Part shown: positions 7,372-13,718 of the stretch, one piece after another
Layout: each line of letters begins with the position of its first letter
Numbering within the stretch: position 1 is the first letter of the stretch
Assembly (NCBI GenBank): GCA_002887195.1
Contig: PJAB01001551.1
Span: forward strand, 1 to 13,718
Reading direction: 5' to 3'
Length of the DNA stretch: 13,718 nt
From: Chrysochromulina parva
Taxonomy: Eukaryota > Haptophyta > Prymnesiales > Chrysochromulinaceae
Position numbers and translations under genes: made by a program
Notes under the pieces: generated by a model
What the model saw: the letters and a program-made list of their open reading frames with translations, nothing else
What the model was told of the DNA's origin: nothing
The model's database searches: none

Positions 7372-7391
7372 CGTCAAGTCAAGTCAAGTCA
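7372..7391. repeat. TCAAG pentamer array (unit B)
   Basis: Three to four tandem TCAAG units just 5' (minus sense) of copy B. The reverse-complement pentamer array (ACTTG) lies at 12622-12657 beyond TELO2. Confidence 0.7.
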
Positions 7392-7491
7392 TACCCGCCC
7401 TCTCCCTTCCCACCACAGCGGCTGCCGCTTGGGACAGACCGGTCAACACGTAAACGCAGGCAGACAAACACACAAACTCACGCCCCCCACT

Positions 7492-7530
7492 CCGTCGCCG
7501 CCGCCGCCGCCACGCGCGCGCGCGCGCGAC
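7492..7530. repeat. Simple-sequence tract (CCG then CG), unit B
   Basis: CCG units run into alternating CG, matching unit A (6266-6315) and located in the presumed promoter side of copy B. Confidence 0.85.
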
Positions 7531-7839
7531 GCGAAGTCCCGGTAGTTTGCTGCGTTGCGGCTTCACACCTACCGGTAGCCCCTGCGATGAACGGTAGCGG
7601 CGCGCGACTGCAGGCAGCGCCCGAGCGTGCATGAGGATCCCTTGATGAGGATGGTGCACGTCCATGACCATGTGTGCACGATTAGTGCACGTCTGGCGAT
7701 AATCATAAGCATAAGTGCATAACACATACGAGCGCTTGAGTCGAAAACTTCGAGTGAGGTCGCGGTTGCCAATTCTAAGTTGTGGAGAGCCAAAATCTGA
7801 CAAACACTTTCACTTTTTACTGTGCACGAGTGTATATAG

Positions 7840-8105
7840 TTACTATTTTTCATGTTTATAGGCTTGTTATAAGGCCCCGGACCCTACACCTGTTTGGGAA
7901 TTGAATGGTTCATACAATGGTTGACCCAAGGTAGAGTGGTCTACTATTTTTAATGTGCATAAGGCCCCCACCCTACACCTGTTTGGGAATTGAATGATCA
8001 GTACTTGTGTTGACCGAGGGGAGCGGAGCCGTCCTTTGAGACGGCGGAGTGAGCGTGGGGGGACCGCGAAGAAACTGAACTGAACTGAATGATTAGTACT
8101 TCTAC
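7840..8105. repeat. Insertion of about 265 bp specific to unit C with internal direct repeats
   Basis: Unit B lacks this block. Inside, a repeat of about 38 bp occurs at 7869-7907 and 7959-7996, beginning ATAAGGCCC and ending GGGAATTGAATG. A 15-bp near-repeat (GAATGATCAGTACTT at 7992-8006, GAATGATTAGTACTT at 8088-8102) flanks a GC-rich core with hairpin GCCGTC-CTTTGA-GACGGC (about 8029-8046). It ends in AACTGAACTGAACTGA. It looks like a nested or composite non-coding element. No ORF is seen. Confidence 0.55.
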
Positions 8106-8138
8106 TTGTACTCGTTCGTCGTCCGTACGCCGTACAGA

Positions 8139-8185
8139 ACACCCGATGACAGTGTACACCCGATGGCAGTACACCCGATGACAGT
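8139..8185. repeat. Short tandem repeats of about 15-17 bp, unit C
   Basis: Three consecutive copies of ACACCCGATGACAGT-type units, more regular than the equivalent array in unit B (6768-6825). Confidence 0.8.
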
Positions 8186-8227
8186 GTAAATAACCGACGC
8201 TTGTGCATGGAAAGCCGTGGGCAGCTT

Positions 8228-8298
8228 GGCACACAATCCCTCAGCCAGCAGTCACCGCCTCTCGGCGCTGTGCAACTGCTCGCGTCATCGTGTGTGCC
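8228..8298 (-). promoter_or_regulatory. SECIS-like 3'UTR hairpin of unit C
   Basis: On the minus strand GGCACACA pairs perfectly with TGTGTGCC. An asymmetric loop (CGA / GGAT) leads to UGAC opposite UGAG (ATGA at 8285-8288, TGA at 8241-8243). Helix II is GC-G-AGCAGT with ACTGCT-G-GC, then CAC with GTG, then CGCC-GAGA-GGCG with a GNRA tetraloop. It begins about 105 nt past the stop at 8404 and about 275 nt past the in-frame TGA. Missing for a textbook SECIS: an unpaired AA about 11-12 nt above the core. Confidence 0.5.
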
Positions 8299-8403
8299 GT
8301 GCGTGCTCGAGAATGTCGACGGAACCACGGCGAGGACGGTCGTGCAGAACGGCCGTGCGGGACGGTCTGCAGGTGCACGGTCGTGCAGGACGGTTGCGCC
8401 ACT

Positions 8404-8625
8404 CTATGAAATGTCGCACTGCTGAGCCTGCTTTGAAGCGGCTGCAGCCTGCGCTTCGGTAGGTGTCCAGGTCTCCCCCTCGGCTAGCTTGTGCGAGCCC
8501 GCTCCTGTCTTCCACATGGGGCACCGATTCTCCTCGGGGATGCCTTTGAGTGCCGACGCAACGTGTTGACCTCACCCAGACCAGGTCGGAAGCTTGCACA
8601 CGCCACAGGTCGTCTTGAAGCACAT
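8404..8625 (-). CDS. Small Cys-rich CxxC/TWxGCGxH protein, copy C, with in-frame TGA at the GCG cysteine
   Basis: From ATG at 8625 to TAG at 8404 there are 73 sense-length codons with one TGA at codon 18 (8572-8574), exactly where copy B has Cys. Visible: MCFKTTCGVC, LPTWSG, TGA, G-Q-H, SALKGIPEENRC, PMWKTG and the same tail and stop as B with a 9-bp in-frame insertion (Trp-Thr-Pro). Several differences from B are silent third-position changes. This is compatible with a selenocysteine version of the family or with a recently disabled copy. Its 5' end lies about 175-210 bp from the TELO2 start on the opposite strand, so the two may share a promoter. Confidence 0.6.
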
Positions 8626-8833
8626 CTTGCTCCTGAATGCGCTTCTGGCGGCGGCCGGAAGGACACCGAGTTGCTCGCCGGGGTTAGCCGCCGAGGTTGC
8701 GAGAAAGCGAGCATGGAACGTAAACCGTCAAGACAGTAATCTCCCTCCCGTGCGACGCACGCACGCATGCCGTCACTGTGCTGCCGGCGGGGCTCCCCAC
8801 ATGTGTCATTTTACCGGTACGAGTCGCATCGGC
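8626..8833. promoter_or_regulatory. Divergent region between copy C and TELO2
   Basis: The first part (to about 8738) is still unit C sequence and is open in the small gene's frame. The remainder, including a GCACGCACGCATGC stretch (8757-8770), is unique. An in-frame upstream ATG for TELO2 lies at 8801. Promoter function is inferred from position only. Confidence 0.35.
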
Positions 8834-11800
8834 ATGGACGCCTCGGCGGCTGCGGCGGTCGCCGGCGCGCTGAGCGCGCTTTGCGGCCGTACGCTGAGGG
8901 AGACGCGTGACCTGGAAGCCGTCAAGGTGGCCCTCGGCGCCATGCTCCGGCTGCTCGACCCGAGCGCCGTGCTGCCGCTCCCGCCTTCCTCGTCTGCTGA
9001 TGCCGCCCACATGATCGATCAAGTCAACGCAACCTTCACAGCCGGTCAGCACACCGCGCACGAGCTCTCGATTGCCTTTCTGCGCAATCACTACCGCCGC
9101 TGGGCGGCGACTCTGCTCGCCGACGGCCTGCGCAACTGGCGCGCCGCACTGACGGCAGCGCAAGCGCGAGAGCTCTTTGACAGCCAACTTCTGCTCGCAC
9201 CGCCACGCGAGGCCCTCGAGGCCCTCGGAGCAGCGCTACACCGTTGCGGCGGTAGCGGCGGCAGCAGTGACGCGACGTCCACCTCCCTCGAGGCCTCACA
9301 TGCCAGTGTGCTCGTTGGGCTGCTCGCCTCGCTGCTCCGCGAGGGACGCGTGCGCTGCTTTTGGGCCACTCTCGCCGCCACGCCGCCACCCACAGCCGGG
9401 CGCCTGGCCGCGTCCGAGGAGGAGGAGGACGAGGCAGTGTGCTCGCTGCTCGTGGCCCTGCCTTCGCGGGTCGCTAACGCGCTTCGAGCAGCACCGCCCG
9501 CTGCGCTCGCGCCCCCCGCCTTCTATCGCGCTCTCGTGACGGAACTGCTCGCCGCCTACGAGCGACGCGTCGTGGTGAGCGGCGCCGTGGTGGGCGGCGC
9601 TGTGGTGAGCGGCGCTGTGGTGAGCGGCGCTGTGGTGAGCGGTGGGAAGGCCGCGGCCGCGGGGCTGTCAGCGCGGGCCGTCGGCACGGCCGGCGTGCTG
9701 CTCGGGCGCCTCGCACGCCTCGGCCACTTTGGTGTCGTCCTCGAGATGATCGTAGATAGCATGGCTGCCAACGGCGCGGACGATGCTGCTGGCGGGGGCT
9801 CGGGCTCGTCTCATGGGCTTGCATGCCAACTGCTCGCGGCGCTGCCAGCGTTCGCATCCGAGGCGGCGCTCGAGGCGGGAGTGTTGCTGGCCGCACGGGG
9901 ACGAGTGAGTACGGTGACGCTCTGTGCCCTGTTCACACCACTGCTCCGTGCCAGCCCAGCTGCTCGGCTTGTGCTACGAGAAAGGCTGCTGCTGCTCCGT
10001 ATACTGCCCACGGCGGCGCTGCCGGCGCTCGTCGCGCTGCTGCGCGCCATCCCCGCCGACGTCGAGATTGGGGACGAGCTAAAGGGCGAGATTGGGGGCG
10101 AGATCGGCGGCGAGATTGGGGGCGAGATCGGCGGCGAGATTGGGGGCGAGCTCGGCGGCGAGGGCGGCGAGGGCGGCGGTGTGGTTGGCCTCGGGGCTCA
10201 TTACGGCGCGCTCGCTGAGGCGACACGCGCCGTCGCGGAGGCGTGGAGTGCGCCGAGCCACGTCACGCACGCGCCGATGCGTCAGCAGCGATACCTCACA
10301 GCAGCGCTGGTCCATGCACTCGAAGCACTGCCCACGTCGATCTCGAGCGCGATCACTACGACGCTCCTGTCCGGCGTGCAGGTGCATCTGGGCGCACCAG
10401 ACGAGGCCATTCGGCGGCTGGGGATGAGAGTGGCGGAGGTTGTGTCGTGCGTCATTGATCCGGACCATCCACTGCGCTTTGAGGGTGCCGCGAGCGACGA
10501 CGACGACGACGAACACGAGGACGAGGGTGCTGTGAAGGGCACGGTGAAGGGCGCTGTGAAGGAACACAAGGATGAGGGCCGGTCGATCGCGCGTCCGCCG
10601 CCGCCACCGCCGTCGGCGCCGTCGCGACCCGACGAGGCGCACACGACGGGCGGCGCATCTGGCGCCGGTGCGACGCGCTCCACGAGCCAGGTGGGTTTCG
10701 TCACGAGCCAGGTGGGCTTCGTCACGCCAGGTGGGGCGTCGTCAACGCGCTCGACGAGCCAGGTGGGGCAGGTGCGTCGGCGCCGTCATGGGCGGCGTCG
10801 CTCTTATGAGGCGCCGTCATGGGCGGCAGAGGAGGAGGAGGAGGAGGAGGAGATCGATCCCGATGCGCCAGCGGTGTTGCCGGGTACCGCCGATGAGGCG
10901 CCAGGCAGCGCCAACGGAGGCGGGCCGGCGCATCCCATGCCGTCACACGCCGAGCGCGCCGGGAAGCATGTGCCGAGCGGGGGCGAGAGGGTTGAGGACG
11001 ATCACGACGACCCGGCAGCCGAGGAGCACGACGGCGCCGCCATGGGCACCGACGAAGACGAGGGCACCGAGGGCGACGACGACGACGACGCCGGCAGCGA
11101 GGGCAGTTACGAGGCATTCGACCTCGCCGACGACCGCACCGACCTGCGCGCGACGCCGCCGCCGCGCCACCTCCGCCAACTGCTTGCGGGCTTGCGGGCC
11201 AAGGAAGGCGAGCACGAGCTGCTCGACACAGCGCTCAGCGCCGCCGAAGTCCTCATACGTGCGGCGCCAGATACCCCCGAGCTGCACGCACTCTGCCCTC
11301 CGCTCGCGCGCGCGTTGCTACATTTGGCCGATACGTACCGACTGGCGCGCTTTGGGGAGCGCCGACACGGAGCGCTCATCGCACTCGCGGTGCGTTCGCC
11401 TGTGGCGGCGGCCGAGTTCCTCACGGCCGAGTTCTACTCGGAGCACGTGTCGCTCGAGATGCGCCTCGAGGTGCTTCGCGTCGTGCATGCAACGGCCGAG
11501 GAGCTCGGCGCGCCCACGACGGCGCGGGTCGACCCGGCGGCCGCGCGCATGGCGCCCGCCGGTGAGGCGCCCATTACGGCGCCCGGCACGACGGCCGGTA
11601 AGACGGCCGGTAAGACGCGCCGTTGGGGCACGAGCAGCCTACGCTCGCGCCCCGTCGCCGCCGCGAGCGTGCTCGGCGCCGTCGCGCCCCTCTACTTCTA
11701 CCCCTTGTTGGTGCGCTTCGACGACCCGACCACCACGTTCACCCTGCTCGGGGAGGACTGCTTCTTGCTCGAGGCGCTGCTCATGACGCTCGCCGCGCTG

Positions 11801-12394
11801 CTCCGCGGCGTCGCCGCGTACCCGTGTGCCCGCGCCATGAGGTGACGCTCGATCGCTTCGAATTCGATCCTGATTGCGTCTGATTGCGTCTGATGACGTC
11901 TGATTGCATCCTCATCACGCTTTGAATTCGATCCTGATTGCGTCTGATTGCGTCTGATGACGTCTGATTGCATCCCTCATCAGCCGAAGCCTCTTCGAGT
12001 TCGATCATGATTGCGTCTGATTGCGTCTGATGACGTCTGATTGCATCCCTCATCAGCCGAAGCCTCTTCGAGTTCGATCCTGATTGCGTCTGATTGCGTC
12101 TGATGACGTCTGATTGCATCCCTCATCAGCCGAAGCCTCTTCGAGTTCGGCTGGGCGCTACGGTATCACGAGGAGCCCGCGGTGCGACGGGGCGTGCTCG
12201 TCGCATTCAGTGCTGTCGGCCGTGCCATGCTGCCCGCCCTCCTCGTCGCGGATCTCGAGGAGGTGCTGCCGGAGCTGCAGGAGTGGTTACGGGCCCACGC
12301 CGAGCAGGATACGGGCGCAGGCTGCCAGCAGCTCGCTGCCGCGTGCCACGCCATCTTTGGCACGGCCGTGCGGGCGGAGATGCGCATCTTCTGA
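8834..12394 (+). CDS. TELO2: TELO2/Tel2 homologue (exons 8834-11841 and 12130-12394)
   Basis: Spliced length is 1090 residues (human TELO2 is about 837). Tel2 works with TTI1/TTI2 and HSP90-R2TP to stabilise PIKK kinases such as ATM, ATR and mTOR. The conserved Tel2 C-terminal region starts near residue 778 (RHLRQLLAGLRAKEG, then LARALLHL, LIALAVRSP, FYSEHVSLEMRLEVL). It is followed by KTRRWGTSSLRSRP (Trp931), LYFYPLLVRFD and TFTLLGED. The frame meets TGA at 11843, but a GT donor at 11842 and AG at 12128-12129 join ATG-AG to C, giving MSRSLFEFGWALRYHEEPAV and the expected helical Tel2 end to TGA at 12392. The N-terminal half is helical with in-frame tandem repeats, and an acidic disordered linker spans about residues 550-775. 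Start: Met at 8834 (Met at 8801 is an in-frame alternative). Upstream frame to 8594 overlaps copy C antisense and is discounted. Confidence 0.9.
9572..9646 (+). repeat. 15-bp coding minisatellite (VVSGA repeats) in TELO2
   Basis: About five copies of GTGGTGAGCGGCGCT encode Val-Val-Ser-Gly-Ala repeats (residues 247-271) within the helical N-terminal region. Copies are nearly identical, implying recent expansion. Confidence 0.88.
10064..10180 (+). repeat. 12-bp coding minisatellite (GGEI repeats) in TELO2
   Basis: Tandem GGCGAGATTGGG-type units encode Gly-Gly-Glu-Ile repeats grading into Gly-Gly-Glu (residues about 411-449). The unit length keeps the frame. Confidence 0.88.
10682..10770 (+). 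repeat. 21-bp coding repeat (TSQVGFV) in TELO2
   Basis: Two full copies of ACGAGCCAGGTGGG(T/C)TTCGTC at 10682 and 10703, with further partial TSQVG units, lie in the disordered linker (from residue 617). Acidic Glu and Asp runs follow at about 10829-10855 and 11050-11100. Confidence 0.8.
11842..12129 (+). other. TELO2 intron (288 bp) filled by minisatellite
   Basis: GT at 11842-11843 and AG at 12128-12129 are the boundaries that restore the Tel2 C-terminus in frame. Retention would end the protein at once (TGA at 11843). Two upstream copies of the repeat carry the same CATCAG acceptor sequence, but use of either leads to a TGA within about 12 codons. Confidence 0.82.
11861..12143 (+). repeat. 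73-bp minisatellite with nested 10-bp repeats
   Basis: Four units start at 11861, 11925, 11998 and 12071 (periods 64, 73, 73), each followed by an A(A/G)TTCG boundary; the last runs into the exon at 12144. Every unit contains four near-copies of the 10-mer TGATTGCGTC. The last three 73-bp periods also contain the acceptor CATCAG and the exon 2 start CCGAAGCCTCTTCGAG. Confidence 0.92.
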
Positions 12395-12463
12395 CTACTT
12401 CTGACGATCTAACAAGTCGAGATGGCAGTTGCCATGGCGTACGTGACACTTGAATGTACGTGA

Positions 12464-12484
12464 GCGCACAGGGCCACTGTGCGC
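12464..12484. repeat. Perfect 8-bp stem hairpin, 70 bp after the TELO2 stop
   Basis: GCGCACAG-GGCCA-CTGTGCGC forms an uninterrupted stem with a 5-nt loop. Its position suggests a possible role in 3'-end formation, but no flanking signal supports this. Confidence 0.5.
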
Positions 12485-12621
12485 GCGAAGTCATAGCGCC
12501 TGATTGGGCGGCCTTCGAGCTCTTCTTAACGGCATGTGTTAAAGCGGGTGTGCGTCGGCCACAGCGATAGAGGCCCTCGTGCTTGGGGGTCCGGAGGTCG
12601 AGCACGTTGTGTGTTTCAAAG

Positions 12622-12657
12622 TCGACTTGACTTGATGATTTGACTTGACTTGACTTG
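12622..12657. repeat. ACTTG pentamer array
   Basis: GACTTGACTTG, a short break, then TTGACTTGACTTGACTTG. It is the reverse complement of the TCAAG array in unit B. Confidence 0.75.
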
Positions 12658-12786
12658 TATGACTTTCACAGCAGCAGCAACAGGCAACCCCTGCCCACAG
12701 GGCTCTCGGGCAGTCGGGCTCTCTCTCGGGTCATCGCACGATCGACGCTCACGGCCCTCGCTGCGTGTTCCTTCGCGCTACGCTCG

Positions 12787-13335
12787 ATGAGCAACGCTGC
12801 GAGCACGAACGTTCCTTCGAATGCCATCGCACTCCACTGGGCGCAGGAGTGCCGCGCACTCCTCGAACGCAGGGTACCCTATTCGCCGCTGCTGCCCGCG
12901 GAGCACGACAGGGAGATTCGTCAGCTGCTCGATGAGCGTGACCGCGTGAGCAGCACACTAATGGCCTTGCATCGTAACCTCGAAAAGCAGATGGAGCAGA
13001 TCGCCGAGCGGGCGACCGCGGCCGAGCGTGAGGAGATCTCGGGTGCGATTGCTGTGGACCCAGCGAATGCGGCCACGAACGTGTGGCTCATTGCCAGGGA
13101 GCAGGGTACGCAACCCGTCGTCGCGGACGCGGTCGACCAGCTACGGCTATTCGATCGCCTCCAGGAGGCTCGTACCAAGGAGGTAGTGCTGCAGGCTCGT
13201 CGCATGCTCGCGAACGAGCTCCTGCTTCGCAGCGGCCAGGCCTGGTCAGACGACGCCGAAGCCGCGCGGGCGCTGACGGCGCTAGACAAGGATGAGGCGA
13301 TCTCTATTGGCGATTCGCTGCTGGCGGCATGGTAG
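12787..13335 (+). CDS. Unrecognised helical/coiled-coil protein (182 aa)
   Basis: The frame runs from ATG at 12787 to TAG at 13333-13335. I do not recognise a family. Residues about 38-85 (from the AEHDREIRQLLDERDRV segment) are charged and heptad-like, consistent with a coiled coil. The rest is Ala/Leu/Glu-rich and predicted mainly helical, ending SIGDSLLAAW. No transmembrane segment or cysteine motif is visible. The open frame upstream (12655-12786) would encode an Arg/Ser/Leu-rich stretch resembling a mitochondrial presequence (SRALSRVIARSTLTALAACS), but it has no ATG; it begins from a TTG. An upstream exon could supply one. It lies head-to-tail after TELO2. Confidence 0.6.
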   Translation: MSNAASTNVPSNAIALHWAQECRALLERRVPYSPLLPAEHDREIRQLLDERDRVSSTLMALHRNLEKQMEQIAERATAAEREEISGAIAVDPANAATNVWLIAREQGTQPVVADAVDQLRLFDRLQEARTKEVVLQARRMLANELLLRSGQAWSDDAEAARALTALDKDEAISIGDSLLAAW

Positions 13336-13718
13336 ATGGTTGCCGTGACCTTGGTGCGATGTCAGAATGGAGGCCTCAATGGTCTTGGATCTTCTTGGAT
13401 CCTGCGAAGGCCCCGAACGGCCTGTTGCAGGCGTGCCTCTTTTCTCCCAGAGGGTACGCGTTTGCGTCGGGCAACGGCACCATGATATCAGCGTAGCCAG
13501 CACTTAAAAACCAGAATTAGGGATTACGCTATGACTCTCTCGTCTCTCGCTAGACCGCGTTTCATTCATTGGTTTCATTTACCAGGATTCACACAAGTAA
13601 ACGAACGGAGAGTCAGCAGACCCACGGCCCATTAACACCCGAATGATTAACAAGAGTGAAGACGGTCAAGACTCAAGACACGGCTCGGGCCTATCGCCTG
13701 CGCTAGGAAGTGTAACCG
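13336..13718. other. Terminal stretch without recognised gene
   Basis: About 380 bp with lower GC than the genes. I see no ORF with family resemblance, no tRNA and no long repeat. It is probably the 3' flank of the preceding gene. Confidence 0.55.

Larger units (their letters stand above)
6644..7759. repeat. Tandem unit B (about 1.1 kb), second of three
   Basis: It begins AGGGCCGGCCGCCTGTGGGC and ends at the AGTGAGG preceding 7760. It contains the only copy of the small Cys-rich gene without an internal stop (7050-7262), its downstream hairpin (6867-6937), short tandem repeats (6768-6825) and a 5' flank (7392-7759) with CCG/CG tracts. That flank includes a block around 7530-7620 nearly identical to 6315-6410 in A. 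No further gene is evident in 7392-7759; the Arg-rich minus-strand frame there looks like low-complexity shadow. Confidence 0.88.
7760..8740. repeat. Tandem unit C (about 0.98 kb, right end truncated)
   Basis: It starts at TCGCGGTTGCC directly after unit B. It aligns with A and B through the small gene but stops near 8738, so the GC-rich 5' flank seen in A and B is missing. That flank is replaced by the short region before TELO2. It holds an extra insertion (about 7840-8105), tandem repeats (8139-8185), the hairpin (8228-8298) and copy C of the gene (8404-8625). Confidence 0.85.
12395..12786. other. Intergenic region downstream of TELO2
   Basis: No gene is recognised. It contains the palindrome ATGGCA-GT-TGCCAT (12422-12435), a GCGCACAG/CTGTGCGC hairpin and an ACTTG pentamer array. 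The frame of the next gene is open back to 12655 without an ATG, so an unseen 5' exon or leader could lie here. Confidence 0.6.

Noticed and set aside
7128..7634. Plus-strand frame conserved among units (ECASGGGRKDTELLAG...)
   Set aside because: Its conservation follows from near-identity of the tandem units. The minus strand holds the recognisable Cys-rich protein in the same place.
8594..8833. N-terminal extension of TELO2 back to 8594
   Set aside because: It overlaps copy C and its conserved 5' region on the opposite strand and is repeat-derived; Met at 8834 (or 8801) is more plausible.
10572..11786. Second long plus-strand frame (404 codons) overlapping TELO2
   Set aside because: It is Arg/Thr/Ser low-complexity in the +1 frame of TELO2 without homology; the TELO2 frame carries the conserved Tel2 domain.
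11861..12143. Repeat array considered as CRISPR
   Set aside because: Units are contiguous with no variable spacers, and the array lies inside a eukaryotic intron.
1186..12394. Genome-wide reassignment of TGA as a sense codon
   Set aside because: CHD and TELO2 end naturally at TGA where their homologues end, so TGA acts as a stop in this genome.

Overview
The window is nuclear DNA from a GC-rich eukaryote with compact, intron-poor genes. A unicellular alga (haptophyte- or stramenopile-like) fits best, but the lineage is inferred and not shown. Coding sequence is strongly GC-biased at third positions, which produces many long antisense shadow frames.

Layout. (1) Positions 1-613 (possibly up to 737), minus strand: the N-terminal part of an ERI1/3'hExo-type DEDDh exonuclease, cut by the window edge just before its third catalytic motif. 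(2) Positions 1186-5340, plus strand (probably with a first exon at 820-1037): a CHD-type chromatin remodeller with two chromodomains, an SNF2 ATPase and SANT/SLIDE-like segments, most like the CHD6-9/Kismet subfamily. These two genes diverge from a very short shared promoter. (3) Positions 5341 to about 8740: three tandem copies (A, B, C) of a unit of about 1 kb. Each copy carries, on the minus strand, a gene of 70-77 codons for a small cysteine-rich protein (CxxC, then TWxGCGxH, then RC). (4) Positions 8834-12394, plus strand: TELO2/Tel2, the PIKK-stabilising co-chaperone. It is interrupted by one 288-bp intron made almost wholly of a 73-bp minisatellite. (5) Positions 12787-13335, plus strand: an unrecognised helical protein, followed by sequence with no visible gene.

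The most interesting region is the triplicated unit. In copies A and C the cysteine codon of the conserved GCG motif is TGA, while in copy B it is TGT. The rest of each reading frame is intact and the only length change inside the shared frame between B and C is 9 bp. About 105-140 nt beyond each stop codon, on the sense strand of the small gene, lies a 71-73-nt hairpin. It has an ATGA/TGA tandem G.A-type core, a flanking helix with a compensatory G-C to A-U change between A and C, and mismatches in the Cys copy B. This is the layout of a eukaryotic selenoprotein gene (in-frame UGA plus a 3'UTR SECIS). The canonical apical AA is not evident, so pseudogenisation of A and C remains the main alternative.

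Other structures: a 130-bp foldback element with 19-bp terminal inverted repeats and a 9-bp direct flank repeat between units A and B; a repeat-bearing insertion of about 265 bp in unit C; and several in-frame minisatellites in TELO2.
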